A DNA stretch of 64,000 bases from G963662605 sp963667005 (GCA_963667005.1 OY762937.1:1178001-1242000), one strand, 5' to 3'. Counted from the stretch's first letter, positions 16,706-27,077 are shown. Notes: generated by a model from the sequence alone, not told the origin. Program-made: numbers and translations.

Positions 16706-18430
16706 ATGGGTAATTATCGGTTTTTGGGAAGGTTTCATTTTGCTACTAAACGAGATTTAGTCCTTTTCGTTGTAAAAATTGCTTCTATAACAATAATGCT
16801 TGCCAAGGGAGCGCAATACTTTGACTTTCCTGCGCGAATAAAACAACAGTATTTTTATTATGGTATTGCCGGTCCGGCTCTTTTTTTCGCTATTTGGATT
16901 ACTAGTCTTATTTCTGCATACATGTGTAGTTTTATCCGAATATTCGCAGTGCGTCTTTTTATGTTTATCGCGTTTTTCATTTCCACTTTTGCCGCGATAA
17001 CATATTATAATGTGAGTGGTAATTTATTAATGTATGACGCATTATATGTATTACTGGAAAATGCGAGATTTGCCGGTTCGGCGATTCACGAGTATTTGCC
17101 TGAAATGATAGGGCCCTTTTTTGTTTCTTTGTTGTCTTTTTCGATTCTATTAAGGCCACCGCAATTGCCGGACATTCTACAATTCAAAAGGATAGGCAAA
17201 AGTGGAACAGTCGCTTTAGTTCTGTTTCCTTATGTTTTTATAAGCGCATTTTGTATTTCGCGGGGAGGATATGGACTGAGTCAAACACCGCCTCAATATT
17301 GTGTCCCATCGGTACTCGCAGTAATTGAAAGTGAGAAACTGTATTTTGGGGAAAATCAGAGAATGGAAATTCCCGACAAAGTACTAATTAAATCAAACAA
17401 ACAACAACCAAACATTGTTCTCATCGTAGACGAGAGTATGCGGGGAGATTATTTAGACCTTAATAATTCCCGGTTAAAGCTCCTTCCCGCCCTGGATGCA
17501 CACAAAGATCGTTACATTAATTTTGGATTGGCTAGTTCAGGTGGAAATATGAGCGCTGAAAGTAATCAAATCTTACGCTACGGTGCTAATCCGGAAAATT
17601 TTATGGAAACCTTTAAAGATAATCCGTATATATGGAATTATGCACACAAGGCGGGTTACACCACTGTTCTTTTGGAGGGACAAGCATCAGAAGGATCTTT
17701 AAATAACCGACTTACGAAAAAGGAATGTGCCGGCATTGATAAATTTATCTATATCAAAGGCGAAAACAGTTTTGAGAAAGATCAGGAGATTGCAATCCGA
17801 ATAAAAAAAATTCTCGCGGAGAAGGATAATAAAAAGCCATATTTTATTTATGCGATAAAAAGTGGTATGCATTTCCCCTATGATGCTATTGTCCCTCAGG
17901 GCGAGCGTATCTATCAGACAAGTGCGCGCGGTTTTCAGGTTGTTTCAAGGGACGATATGATTAAATCATATTGCAATGCTATTCATTACGTTAACAACCG
18001 TTTTTTTGAAGAACTTGATACAAATATAGACTTGTCAACTTCGATTATTTTCTATACATCCGATCATGGGCAAAATCTTCTTGATAATGGAAAGCCTATT
18101 ACTCATGGGAGCAAAGAAGATGTGGTATGCTACGAAGGTCTGGTGCCATTGTTGGTCGCAACGGATATGCCTGAATATCGAAGCTCGTTTCTTGCTGCTT
18201 CAGCATTAAACAAAAACAAAGCAAGTCACTTTAACATTTTCCCCACAATATTGAGTATTTGGAATTATGACCATGCGTATATAAATAAAAATCACGGCAA
18301 GACCCTTTTTGAAAAAATTGTATTTCCTCGTCAATTCTTGACCGGACTTATTTCTGTTAATCGCTTCCGGATTGGTAAGGCTACACGGATTTCTTGGGTG
18401 TCTATTCCTGACACGGTTGTTTCCAAATGA
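16706..18430 (+). CDS. inner-membrane sulfatase-fold transferase (phosphoethanolamine/LTA-synthase type), copy 1
   Basis: About 574 residues: five or so N-terminal membrane helices (to about 190), then an extracytoplasmic alkaline-phosphatase-superfamily domain. Metal-site motifs include NIVLIVDESMRGDYL, GGNMSAES (the probable nucleophile region, with Ser or Thr expected) and FYTSDHGQNLLDNG followed by HGSKED. The layout is that of EptA/OpgE-like enzymes that transfer phosphoethanolamine or phosphoglycerol to envelope glycans; the substrate is unknown. ATG 16706 has GAGAGG upstream and matches the start of the paralogue at 23625. Confidence 0.8.
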   Translation: MGNYRFLGRFHFATKRDLVLFVVKIASITIMLAKGAQYFDFPARIKQQYFYYGIAGPALFFAIWITSLISAYMCSFIRIFAVRLFMFIAFFISTFAAITYYNVSGNLLMYDALYVLLENARFAGSAIHEYLPEMIGPFFVSLLSFSILLRPPQLPDILQFKRIGKSGTVALVLFPYVFISAFCISRGGYGLSQTPPQYCVPSVLAVIESEKLYFGENQRMEIPDKVLIKSNKQQPNIVLIVDESMRGDYLDLNNSRLKLLPALDAHKDRYINFGLASSGGNMSAESNQILRYGANPENFMETFKDNPYIWNYAHKAGYTTVLLEGQASEGSLNNRLTKKECAGIDKFIYIKGENSFEKDQEIAIRIKKILAEKDNKKPYFIYAIKSGMHFPYDAIVPQGERIYQTSARGFQVVSRDDMIKSYCNAIHYVNNRFFEELDTNIDLSTSIIFYTSDHGQNLLDNGKPITHGSKEDVVCYEGLVPLLVATDMPEYRSSFLAASALNKNKASHFNIFPTILSIWNYDHAYINKNHGKTLFEKIVFPRQFLTGLISVNRFRIGKATRISWVSIPDTVVSK

Positions 18431-18567
18431 AATAGTCCAATGAGAAAGGCGAGAGTGTACTGTTTAAAAAGTTACTCGAAATTTCATGAAAAACTCTTTG
18501 AATCGTCTTGTTGCATTCCTGATATAAGGACAATTTCCACAGGTTATAAAATGGTGGGCGCTATAAA

Positions 18568-18643
18568 TTATTTAGTAGAATAATTTCAAATTATTTTTGT
18601 TTAATTATAAAAGCGTTTTCAAAATCGCATAGGTATTTTTTCT
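18568..18643. repeat. upstream repeat, copy 2 (before the Wzi-like gene)
   Basis: Similar to 16454-16530 (shared TATTTAG.AGAATAATTTCAAATTAT and TAATTATA.AAG..). It carries the perfect palindrome AATAATTTcAAATTATT and ends 178 bases before GTG 18821. The rest of the gap 18431-18820 shows no gene. Confidence 0.55.
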
Positions 18644-18820
18644 TCCGGTAAGGGAATGTTAGTCTTATTAGAGACCGCAGAATTGACTATATAAATACGT
18701 TCTTTAGGCCCTCTTTTCCGATGTCGCTATGAAACAACATTCTAAAAGACTAATATATTGTCGCTAATTTCCTTACATTTTAAAGTTATAAATAGTTGTT
18801 TCTGGAAAACGGAGAAAAGA

Positions 18821-20476
18821 GTGAAAAAACTTTCTGCCTTGTTAATTATTATGCTTTCGTGCAGTGTGTTTGCACAGTTGGAAGATGTTCCTGTTGAACA
18901 TAAGGTGTATGATTTCTTTACGCGGTTGAACATCCGGCATATAATCTCGGGTTACAGTGCGTTTGAGTCGCCCATATCCCGTAAGGACGTGACAAAGTTT
19001 TTAAAGCAAGCCGAAGAAAACAGCGGCCGGCTGGACGAAAGCGATAGAAAAATGCTGTCCGATCTCGAAAAAGAATTCGAATTTGACGTGTATGGGACTA
19101 CCGATCACCAGCAGGCTTTTTTCGAAGGCAACAGATACAATCTTTTTGAGCAGGACCCTAAGTACATCTATTACTATAACTCACCGGGGGTCGGCAATGT
19201 TTGGGTAAATTTCTATGCTCAAGGTGACTACCTTGCATTGAAAAATAAAGATTATAAAAACAATTCTGTTCTCGGAATAATCGGCGGCGAAATCAGGGGA
19301 ACACTGTTCGATAAATTTGGATATTCCATCCACTCGACGGACGGTAATGCATGGGGAAACCGTAATGTTGCCATGAAATTGAAAAATTTAAAATATAACT
19401 GGAATTTGCAGCACACTCAGGACAACTCATTTTTTGATGAGACGAGGGGATATTGCACAGCCGAATTTAACGGATTAAAACTTAAATTCGGAAGGGACCG
19501 TGAGTTGTTGGGGTATGGTCCGAATAAGCTTTTTATGAGTGACAACGCTCCCGAAGCTGATTTTATCGCACTCAAGTTTAGTATCGGAGCTCTTGACTAT
19601 TCGATGTTTCACGGAAAATTAGTCGGACCGCACTCGGATTCAATTGATGCCGTGCAGGGTACAATTACTACTGTTGAAGAGAAATTTTTAGTGTATCATA
19701 GACTTTCTGTAAAAGTTTCAAAAACAACAAGATTTTCTGCCGGAGAGATGGTTGTGTATTCGGGGCGCGGAATTGATTTAAGCTATCTTAATCCTATAGC
19801 ATTTTACAAAACCATTGAACACAGCAATCAGGACCGGGACAACTCACTATTATTTTTTGATCTTTCCAATACATCCATTGAAGGTTGGAGATTTTACGCG
19901 GAAGCGCTTATTGATGATATCAACGCGGGCAAAGTCGGAACAGGTTGGTACGGCAATCAAATGGCATATCAATTCGGAATCACCTCATGCGCGCTATATA
20001 AAACTGTGCCTATAGACTTTAATGTAGATTATATTCATATTGAACCCTATGTATTCACTCATCGTATACTTGCCAATAATTATACGAATGACGGCTATGG
20101 AATCGGTTTGGATTCTGACCCGAATAGCTCAATTGTTGCAGGAAAGATAAATTACCGTCCTACCGGAAGATTAAACTGTGCGCTGCAGTATTCGTACCGT
20201 GTTCATGGAGCAAACCCGATTGACCCGGTGACTGGCGTTGTATTGAAAAATGTTGGCAGCGATATTAATCTCGGCCATCGTGAATTTGACTCCGAGACTG
20301 TACATTTTATGGATGGAAACAAAGAGATTTACCGCAAGATATCCTTGACTGCGAAATATGAATTGTTTATCGGAACATTTTTTGCTTTAACGGTGAGCAA
20401 TCAAACCAACTCACTCCAAAACTCCGGACACAAAAACGAGTGGTTTATGGATTTCGGCGGCTGGGTGAGGCTGTAA
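18821..20476 (+). CDS. Wzi-like capsule-assembly outer-membrane protein
   Basis: About 551 residues: a signal peptide (VKKLSALLIIMLSCSVFAQ), an N-terminal helical segment, then a large beta-barrel. The stretch LKFGRDRELLGYGPNKLFMSDNAP resembles the conserved loop of Wzi-family outer-membrane lectins that tie capsule to the surface. GTG 18821 preceded by GGAG is chosen over the upstream frame start at 18758, because it begins the signal peptide. Confidence 0.75.
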   Translation: MKKLSALLIIMLSCSVFAQLEDVPVEHKVYDFFTRLNIRHIISGYSAFESPISRKDVTKFLKQAEENSGRLDESDRKMLSDLEKEFEFDVYGTTDHQQAFFEGNRYNLFEQDPKYIYYYNSPGVGNVWVNFYAQGDYLALKNKDYKNNSVLGIIGGEIRGTLFDKFGYSIHSTDGNAWGNRNVAMKLKNLKYNWNLQHTQDNSFFDETRGYCTAEFNGLKLKFGRDRELLGYGPNKLFMSDNAPEADFIALKFSIGALDYSMFHGKLVGPHSDSIDAVQGTITTVEEKFLVYHRLSVKVSKTTRFSAGEMVVYSGRGIDLSYLNPIAFYKTIEHSNQDRDNSLLFFDLSNTSIEGWRFYAEALIDDINAGKVGTGWYGNQMAYQFGITSCALYKTVPIDFNVDYIHIEPYVFTHRILANNYTNDGYGIGLDSDPNSSIVAGKINYRPTGRLNCALQYSYRVHGANPIDPVTGVVLKNVGSDINLGHREFDSETVHFMDGNKEIYRKISLTAKYELFIGTFFALTVSNQTNSLQNSGHKNEWFMDFGGWVRL

Positions 20477-20505
20477 ACGCCCCCCCCCTTTTTTTTTTAT
20501 GAGCC

Positions 20506-21255
20506 TTATTTTTTCGGGCTTTTCAGCACAATTAATATTTGCCAAGAATAAAACCGTGCAAATGGGAAAACGGCAAATACTAATTTATCAAGTAGTGATA
20601 ATAAAGAATAGATTGGCTTAAAAAGAAAAGTCCCTTTAAGTGGAAGTGCTCCGAGAGAAAACAGATAAAAGAAGGTTAGTTCGGATTCGTGAAAGTAGTT
20701 CTGAATAAAAGCGATATCTTCTTTTTTAAAAGGATGCTCATCCTCTGTCCGTAATTGTGGAGTCAGTTTCCGGAATAAATTGATAAATGGGTTGTGACCT
20801 AATGGTTCAATAAAAACAGCAGTTCCATCCGGCTTCAAAACAGAACAAATTTCTCGAAATGCCGCCTCAATTTGAAGATGATGAAGGATGGCCACGCCGC
20901 ATAACAAATCGAATTTATTTTTTTCAAAATTCAAATGTTCAGCATCCATAACGCTAAGGTGAATATTCTTAATGTTGGATTTCTTGGCGTTTTCAACTGC
21001 TAAGTCAACTGCTTTATCAGAGATGTCAATACCATAAACCTCTGCGCCGTTCTGAGCAAGTAGCTTTGCTGAAGAATCAACTCCGCAACCAAGCTCTAGA
21101 ATTGTTTTACCCGCGCTATTTTTTAAAATGAAATCGGTGTATTTCTGCTGACTACTAGTAAAATAGTGATATTTAGAATTAACTTTTGATCTTGATTCTT
21201 GTTCAGCTTCAACGTTAAAAAAATCTTTCTCATTTTCCTTGCGTGAGACCGCCAT
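20506..21255 (-). CDS. class I SAM-dependent methyltransferase
   Basis: 249 residues. The SAM-binding glycine loop LELGCGVDSSAKLL, the acidic post-II residue in VYGIDIS and the GVAILHHL motif (UbiE/Methyltransf_11 type) are clear. A hydrophobic C-terminal tail (GTFLFKPIYSLLSLLDKLVFAVF) could be membrane associated. Such proteins in polysaccharide loci often methylate sugars or lipids; the substrate is unknown. AGGAAA precedes ATG 21255. It runs opposite to its neighbours. Confidence 0.8.
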   Translation of the reverse strand: MAVSRKENEKDFFNVEAEQESRSKVNSKYHYFTSSQQKYTDFILKNSAGKTILELGCGVDSSAKLLAQNGAEVYGIDISDKAVDLAVENAKKSNIKNIHLSVMDAEHLNFEKNKFDLLCGVAILHHLQIEAAFREICSVLKPDGTAVFIEPLGHNPFINLFRKLTPQLRTEDEHPFKKEDIAFIQNYFHESELTFFYLFSLGALPLKGTFLFKPIYSLLSLLDKLVFAVFPFARFYSWQILIVLKSPKK

Positions 21256-22122
21256 ATTATTTCCTGCCTTTTTGCTGTATATTTTGAGTAATTAAAATTA
21301 AGAAATCTTTGTGTGGGAAACAAGGGTGGGAAGCAATAACAGCATAGTTCGTTCCGGCTCGTTAGAAAAGTTACGAATAAGAAATGAACTCTTTGTCATA
21401 AGAATCCGAATTACGGAAAGAGTCTTGAACATTGGGGTAATGATGACCTGGTGTTTCGGAGAGCTTTTAGGAATACAACAAATACACATTGCACAAGAAG
21501 GTCTCTGTCGTTGAATGAATGAGCGGGTCGCGCTCTAAATTTGTCATTGTGTATATATTTGCTTTGATAAACGATTGACCGGTTGAGTTATTGCGTTCAC
21601 ATAATTAAGGGAGGTGTAGTTTGCTAATTTAAAGATTAAGTAGTAGTTTATTTTCCGTGATATTGTTTTACTCTCTTTTTGTTTATGCACTGTCCGACAC
21701 TGAACAAATCCATACTTTTGGAATTCTCTTGTTGGGCATTCTTTTTAATAGTTGTTTGTTTATCTCGTTTTAATAGACGTGGGGCGGGTATTAAGTCAAC
21801 AGCTTCATATCGGTATAGTTAACGGATTCTGTTTATCATATCTGTATTGACTTTTATGCTCGTGATTTCACTTTACTTAGCCAATATCATTTTTTTATTA
21901 GGCTTTTGGCCCTATGTTTTTTCTGTGTAATCCGGATTATTGCCAAAGAAAATAATCATAGGATTGCTTTTCGAATATTGAGCAAAGATGCAGGCGTAAT
22001 TTTCCTTCCTGCAGGCTTTTTGCATTCGGTAAGTTGTCCGTGCAGCGTTGAAAAATGAGTGCCGGACTGATGTTGTGGTATTTCCCGTGTTTAAATAATC
22101 TAACTTATGTAAGTAATATTAT
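21256..22122. other. 867-bp stretch with no supported gene
   Basis: Short overlapping frames at 21298-21514 on both strands lack ribosome sites and recognisable content. The rest is AT rich and without clear hairpins. It may hold promoters for the divergent flanking genes, or decayed sequence. Confidence 0.5.
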
Positions 22123-23325
22123 ATGAATCATGGCAAAAAAATTTTGTTGATATTGATACTTGGGTTAATTCTACGACTATCAATGTTGCTCACAATGAAT
22201 CTGCATAGTGAAAACTATTGGGAGTATGGCGAGATAGCGAAAAATCTTATATCGGGAAGGGGATATTCACTTTTTTATATTCATGATAATGCCATTAGTA
22301 TAAATTTTTCTGAAAAATTTATCGCCCAGTCCTCGGCATATATGCCGCCTCTTTACGTTTATTTCTTGTGTCCATTTATGCTTATTAAACACTTGATACT
22401 AAGAAATATTTTGTTAATAATAACACAGTCGCTTTTAAGCACCTATGTTATTTGGCTGGTATACAAATACACTCGGCAAAATTTCTCGAGGCAAGCAGCT
22501 GAAATTGCTACTGTTTTGTGTGCAATACTTCCTGGCTTTATATACTCGGTTAAGTCTTTCACGCCGGTTATTCTATTTCAGATTTGCATCCTGTTTCTTC
22601 TTCTTCTAAGAAATAGCGAGGCCAAAAATAATGAGGTTAGGTATGGCATATTACGTGGCGTTGTTTTTACGGCATTGATTTATTGCCGCTCAGAAATGGC
22701 GCTTTTAGCATTGGTCGTATTTCTCTATCAAATAATAAAGAGGAGAGCCACCGCGGCGATGGCAATGAGCATTGTAATTGTCGTTCTTATGATGCCCTGG
22801 ATGGTTCGAAATTACTCTGTTTTTGGAAAATGTATTCCCTTAACCACCAACGGTGGATTCAATTTTTACAGAGGAAATAATAATATTGGTATCGGCGATT
22901 GGGGAACAGATGCGATAAATGAGAAAATCCTTCAAAAATCACGAACAGTTCCTTTCGAAATCGCACAAAATGATGTTTATTGGAACGAGGGAAATGAGTT
23001 TATCCGTGCAAATCCCCAACAAGCCATTACTAATGATTTACAAAAAATATGGGACTTGTGGTTTTTTAGTTTAAAGGAAAACAGGGCTGCATATTTCTGG
23101 CAGATATTTGTTTCGGTTTTTTTATGCCTTACTTTTTTTGTCGGCATATTCTCGATATCCGGAAAAAGCAGGTATAAGATTGAATACGGATATTTTATTA
23201 CTTCAACAATAGTATCTGCTTTGTTTTTTGCACTGCCACGATATCAAACGATGCTGCATACGGTGATGGTCCCATTCTGTGCGAATGGGGTCGTGTGGAT
23301 TTATTCGAAATATAAGACCCGGTAA
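22123..23325 (+). CDS. GT39/GT83-like integral membrane glycosyltransferase
   Basis: 400 residues with about nine to ten membrane helices. The first extracytoplasmic loop contains YWEYGEIAKNLISGRGYS, the acidic-motif region typical of dolichyl/undecaprenyl-phosphate-sugar transferases (ArnT/PMT-like), which add lipid-carried sugars on the outer face of the inner membrane. A later loop has NGGFNFYRGNNNIGIGDWG, also common in this group. The gene lies between two envelope transferases, consistent with surface glycan decoration. Start at ATG 22123; no strong ribosome site. Confidence 0.75.
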   Translation: MNHGKKILLILILGLILRLSMLLTMNLHSENYWEYGEIAKNLISGRGYSLFYIHDNAISINFSEKFIAQSSAYMPPLYVYFLCPFMLIKHLILRNILLIITQSLLSTYVIWLVYKYTRQNFSRQAAEIATVLCAILPGFIYSVKSFTPVILFQICILFLLLLRNSEAKNNEVRYGILRGVVFTALIYCRSEMALLALVVFLYQIIKRRATAAMAMSIVIVVLMMPWMVRNYSVFGKCIPLTTNGGFNFYRGNNNIGIGDWGTDAINEKILQKSRTVPFEIAQNDVYWNEGNEFIRANPQQAITNDLQKIWDLWFFSLKENRAAYFWQIFVSVFLCLTFFVGIFSISGKSRYKIEYGYFITSTIVSALFFALPRYQTMLHTVMVPFCANGVVWIYSKYKTR

Positions 23326-23565
23326 AATGAGTTTTTTTTTATCACTTGTTGATGCGCCTTCACAATCGGTGGTCGTCTTTAAAATGCTCGAAATTCTGCT
23401 TGTGCGGTGGATATTTCCGTTATTAGATTGTATGGTGAAAAAACAATATTGCAGAGATGGATTTCCAAATGACGGTAAAAATGAATGTGACGATATCGCA
23501 ATTTTATCACATATCTGATATCCAAATCCCATAATTCGTATTAAAAATAGGCAATGGTGTTTGGG

Positions 23566-23624
23566 TTGTGTAGTTTTAAAAATATATATACTTTTTCAAC
23601 AATATTTCATTTTTTTAAGGTTTT
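23566..23624 (+). promoter_or_regulatory. leader conserved between the two sulfatase-fold genes, copy 2
   Basis: TTGTGTAGTTTTAAAA...TATATACTTTTTC corresponds to 16643-16705. The remainder of the gap 23326-23565 shows no gene. Confidence 0.45.
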
Positions 23625-25346
23625 ATGAATATTCTGTCTCCCGGCGGCCTTAAGTTTGCAACAAAGAGGGATTTATACCTTTTTCTTATTAAAATTGCGT
23701 CAATGACCGTATTGCTGATCTTTGGCATGCAATATTACAATTTCCCCGAACGAATTAAATATCTCTATTTTTATAATGGTGTGGCGGGTCCTTTATCTTT
23801 TTTTGCTATTTGGACATTGTGTTTTATTTCGGCATACTCGAGTAGTTTCGTTCGTTCACTTTCTTTGCGCCTCTTCATGGCAATTGCTTTTTTTGTCTCA
23901 ACTCTCGCTTTTATCACATATTATAAGGTTAGCGGTACATTTTTGATGTACGATACTCTGTATGTGTTGTTGGAAAACGCGGGATTCGCGGGTTCAGCGA
24001 TTCACGAATATTTGCCGGAGATGATAATCCCGTTTTTTGTCTCTTTGCTTTCTTTTGCAATTTTATTACCTCCTCCGCAATTACCCCCTGTTTTGCAATT
24101 CAAAAAAATAAATAAGCCCGGTGCTATTGGAATTATACTACTTCCATTTTTTATATTGTTTGCATTATGTATTGCAAGGGGAGGGTATGGCCTTACCCAA
24201 ACTCCCGCTCAATACAGCATTCCATCATTATTTGCTGTTATTGAATGTGAAAAGGTGTATTTTGGAGAAAACCAGAGAATGGAAATTCCGGATTCGGTAT
24301 TAACTAAATCCGGTAAACCCCTTCCGAATGTTGTTCTTATAGTTGATGAAAGTATGCGCGGAGATTATCTGGACCTGAACAATTCTTCGTTGCATCTATT
24401 GCCTGCTTTAGATAATTACAAGGAGCATTACATCAATATGGGTTTGGCAAGCTCAGGCGGCAATATTAGTGCCGAGAGCAATCAAATTCTCAGATATGGC
24501 GCAAATCCTGATAATTTCATGGAAACATTTAAGAAAAATCCTTATATCTGGGAGTATGCACATAAGGCCGGTTATACTACTGTCTTGCTGGAAGGACAAG
24601 CAACAGAAGGCACGCTGAATGATCGACTCACTAAAAAGGAATGCCGGGGCATAGATACGTTTATCTATATAAAAGGGGAAAACAGCTATGAAAAAGATCA
24701 GCAAATAGCCATACTGATAGATAGTTTACTATCGCTCAAGGATAACAAGAAGCCCTTTTTTATATATGCTATAAAAAGCGGCATGCACTTTCCGTATGAT
24801 ATTTTAGTTCCACAAAATGAACGAATTTATAAAACGAGCGCTCATGGATTTGAGGTTATCTCCCGTGAAGATATGATTAAGTCGTTTTGTAACGCGATTC
24901 ATTATGTTAATAATCGCTTCTTTGAAGCGCTCAACAAGAATTTGAATGTTTCAAAATCGATAATTTTTTATACTTCCGATCATGGGCAAAATCTTCTTGA
25001 TAACGGACGGAGAATTACTCATGGGAGTAAGGAGGATGTTGTTTGTTACGAAGGCTTGGTGCCACTGTTGGTGGCCACTGACATTCCTGAATATCGCGGA
25101 TTATTCACGACAGCAGCTCAGGTAAATAAAAATAAAGCGAGCCATTTTAATATTTTCCCCACCATTCTCAGTATTTGGGGATTTGACCACAAGTACATTG
25201 AAAAATATCATGGAAAAACGCTTTTTGAAGAAATAAAGACGCCGCGCCGTTTTTTGGCAGGGCTTATTTCAGTCAACCGCTTCAGGATTGGGACATTTAC
25301 CCAGAATTCTTGGATCTCAATACCGGATACGGTTGTTGCCAGATAA
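23625..25346 (+). CDS. inner-membrane sulfatase-fold transferase, copy 2
   Basis: 573 residues, collinear with the protein at 16706-18430 and identical over many blocks (DESMRGDYLDLNNS, YTSDHGQNLLDNG, HGSKEDVVCYEGLVPLLVATD). Membrane helices span about 1-190 and the catalytic domain follows, with the same nucleophile region GGNISAES. The two probably arose by duplication including about 60 bp of leader. They may have different glycan acceptors, since the N-terminal helices differ more than the catalytic parts. Confidence 0.8.
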   Translation: MNILSPGGLKFATKRDLYLFLIKIASMTVLLIFGMQYYNFPERIKYLYFYNGVAGPLSFFAIWTLCFISAYSSSFVRSLSLRLFMAIAFFVSTLAFITYYKVSGTFLMYDTLYVLLENAGFAGSAIHEYLPEMIIPFFVSLLSFAILLPPPQLPPVLQFKKINKPGAIGIILLPFFILFALCIARGGYGLTQTPAQYSIPSLFAVIECEKVYFGENQRMEIPDSVLTKSGKPLPNVVLIVDESMRGDYLDLNNSSLHLLPALDNYKEHYINMGLASSGGNISAESNQILRYGANPDNFMETFKKNPYIWEYAHKAGYTTVLLEGQATEGTLNDRLTKKECRGIDTFIYIKGENSYEKDQQIAILIDSLLSLKDNKKPFFIYAIKSGMHFPYDILVPQNERIYKTSAHGFEVISREDMIKSFCNAIHYVNNRFFEALNKNLNVSKSIIFYTSDHGQNLLDNGRRITHGSKEDVVCYEGLVPLLVATDIPEYRGLFTTAAQVNKNKASHFNIFPTILSIWGFDHKYIEKYHGKTLFEEIKTPRRFLAGLISVNRFRIGTFTQNSWISIPDTVVAR

Positions 25347-25805
25347 ACTGGTATTTTTGAAAAATGATATTGGATGCTGCTCTAAATAAAGGACTTCTCT
25401 GTTTCCGGGATATGGCAGCAAATTATCTGTGCATCGTATGGCGGTCGTTCTATTATCCGAAGCTTTACAGATCAACATAAGATGGCTTTTGGGGAGAGGG
25501 GCACGGTTCTGAATCGGAGGCTTAAAACACAAAAAGAGACCTCCGCCTGTTATGACTTGTAAGCAGAATATTAACCGGTCCTGCATAATTTTCTGCAAGA
25601 AAATATATCGTGACGGTCATCTGGCTTTTTTACCCACTTTCCTTGAACGGTTAAGAAAACACCCCAAAATATCATCAAATTGGCACGAGTTAAGAATTGC
25701 TTGACACAATGCAAAAACAGAAAATCAGTTTTCCATAATCAATAAATTCTGCTTATTTTTACGTGGCACAATATTTAATCATGGTTTTAGCTAAAGGAAT
25801 GCCTC
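25347..25805. other. 459-bp gap with no supported gene
   Basis: No frame here has a ribosome site or recognisable product on either strand. It presumably contains the promoter of the Wzz-type gene, but no convincing element was found. Confidence 0.4.
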
Positions 25806-27053
25806 ATGGCAGACGGACTCCAACTTCATAATCAGTCAGAAAAAAATGGAAAACAGTTCGAAGATTTCTTAATCGTTTTAGTTAAGTGGCGTAGGTTTAT
25901 TTTAACCAATACTCTTGTTCTTACAATTGTAGCGGTGATTATTACCTTATTCATGGACAACTGGTATACTTCGACAGCTTCAATTTTGCCGCCGCGGAAA
26001 AAAGGAGGCCTTTTCGGTGATGTTTCAGGCTTCTCGGGATCGATTAAAGATCTTTCAAAAACCTTGGGGCGTTTGGGATCTTCATCCGACGAGGCTCTTA
26101 ATTATCTCACGATATTGCAAAGTAGATCTGCCGGAGAAAAGGTTATTGATAAATTTTCATTGCGTAATGTATATAAAATCCCAAAAGAAAAACCGGCTGA
26201 AAATGTCCTGGGTGCATTACAGGATAATGTCAAATTCAATGTCGAGGATGAGGGAAATATAACGATAAAAGTTTCGGACAAAGATCCAAACCGGGCAGCT
26301 ATGATGGCTAATTATTATGTGGAACTCCTTAATGAAATTAGCAATGACCTTGGCACAAGAGAGGCCAAAAGTAACAAAGACTTTATTGAAAAAAGATATC
26401 AGGAAATATCCGTTGCTCTTAAAGATGCCGAAGAAAAACTGCAGCAATTTAACGTCAAGAACAATGTTGTTTCATTGGAGGACCAAACAAGAATGCAAAT
26501 GCAGGAGGTTTCCGACGTTAAGGCGCAATTGTCTGTAGCGCAAATTGAGCTTACGATGCTGAAGAAAAATTATGATAACGACAACCCCATGATTCAGCGG
26601 CAGAAATTATTAGTTGACGAACTTAATCGGCGATTAAGCGGTATGAAATATGGCAACGAAGCCGACTGGAATAATAAAAATGCGGGATTAAATGTTCCTT
26701 TTGCCAATCTTTCTAAAGTATCTCTGGAATATTTGCGACTCAATCGCGAATATTATTTCCAAAATAGGCTGCTGGAATATTTAATGCCGATATATGAGCA
26801 GACTAAAATCGAAGAAAAAAAAGATGTCCCCATCTGCCTTGTGCTTGATAAAGCGGTTCCTCCGCAAAAAAAATCCGGACCGAAAAGAAGTATTATAGCA
26901 TTAATAACGTTTGTTTTAGCTTTGTTTGGCTCTATATCTTTTTCGTTAATAGCGAATTCCCTTGGGGAATTGAAAAAAGATGGAAATAGATATACCAAAC
27001 TACAGGACGGCATATTTAGCCCTCTTCGTAAAATGTTTTTCCTAAGGTCATAA
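25806..27053 (+). CDS. Wzz-type polysaccharide chain-length determinant / co-polymerase
   Basis: 415 residues: a first membrane helix near 30-55, a large periplasmic coiled-coil region (about 190-300) and a second helix near 360-385 preceded by the proline-containing PPQKKSGPKR. This is the PCP (Wzz/GumC-like) topology that sets O-antigen or exopolysaccharide length. No kinase domain is attached, unlike the Wzc-type protein at 43607. AAAGGAA precedes ATG 25806. It opens a run of polysaccharide genes ending at 32378. Confidence 0.85.
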   Translation: MADGLQLHNQSEKNGKQFEDFLIVLVKWRRFILTNTLVLTIVAVIITLFMDNWYTSTASILPPRKKGGLFGDVSGFSGSIKDLSKTLGRLGSSSDEALNYLTILQSRSAGEKVIDKFSLRNVYKIPKEKPAENVLGALQDNVKFNVEDEGNITIKVSDKDPNRAAMMANYYVELLNEISNDLGTREAKSNKDFIEKRYQEISVALKDAEEKLQQFNVKNNVVSLEDQTRMQMQEVSDVKAQLSVAQIELTMLKKNYDNDNPMIQRQKLLVDELNRRLSGMKYGNEADWNNKNAGLNVPFANLSKVSLEYLRLNREYYFQNRLLEYLMPIYEQTKIEEKKDVPICLVLDKAVPPQKKSGPKRSIIALITFVLALFGSISFSLIANSLGELKKDGNRYTKLQDGIFSPLRKMFFLRS

Positions 27054-27077
27054 TCTCTATGATCAGTCATTTGCCGA

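Noticed and set aside
21298..21514. overlapping small frames on both strands in the 21.3-22.1 kb gap
   Set aside because: Neither has a ribosome site, composition or neighbours supporting a gene; they mirror one another across the same bases.
25317..25598. 93-codon minus-strand frame in the gap after the second sulfatase-fold gene
   Set aside because: It overlaps the end of the real gene antisense and shows no recognisable protein features.
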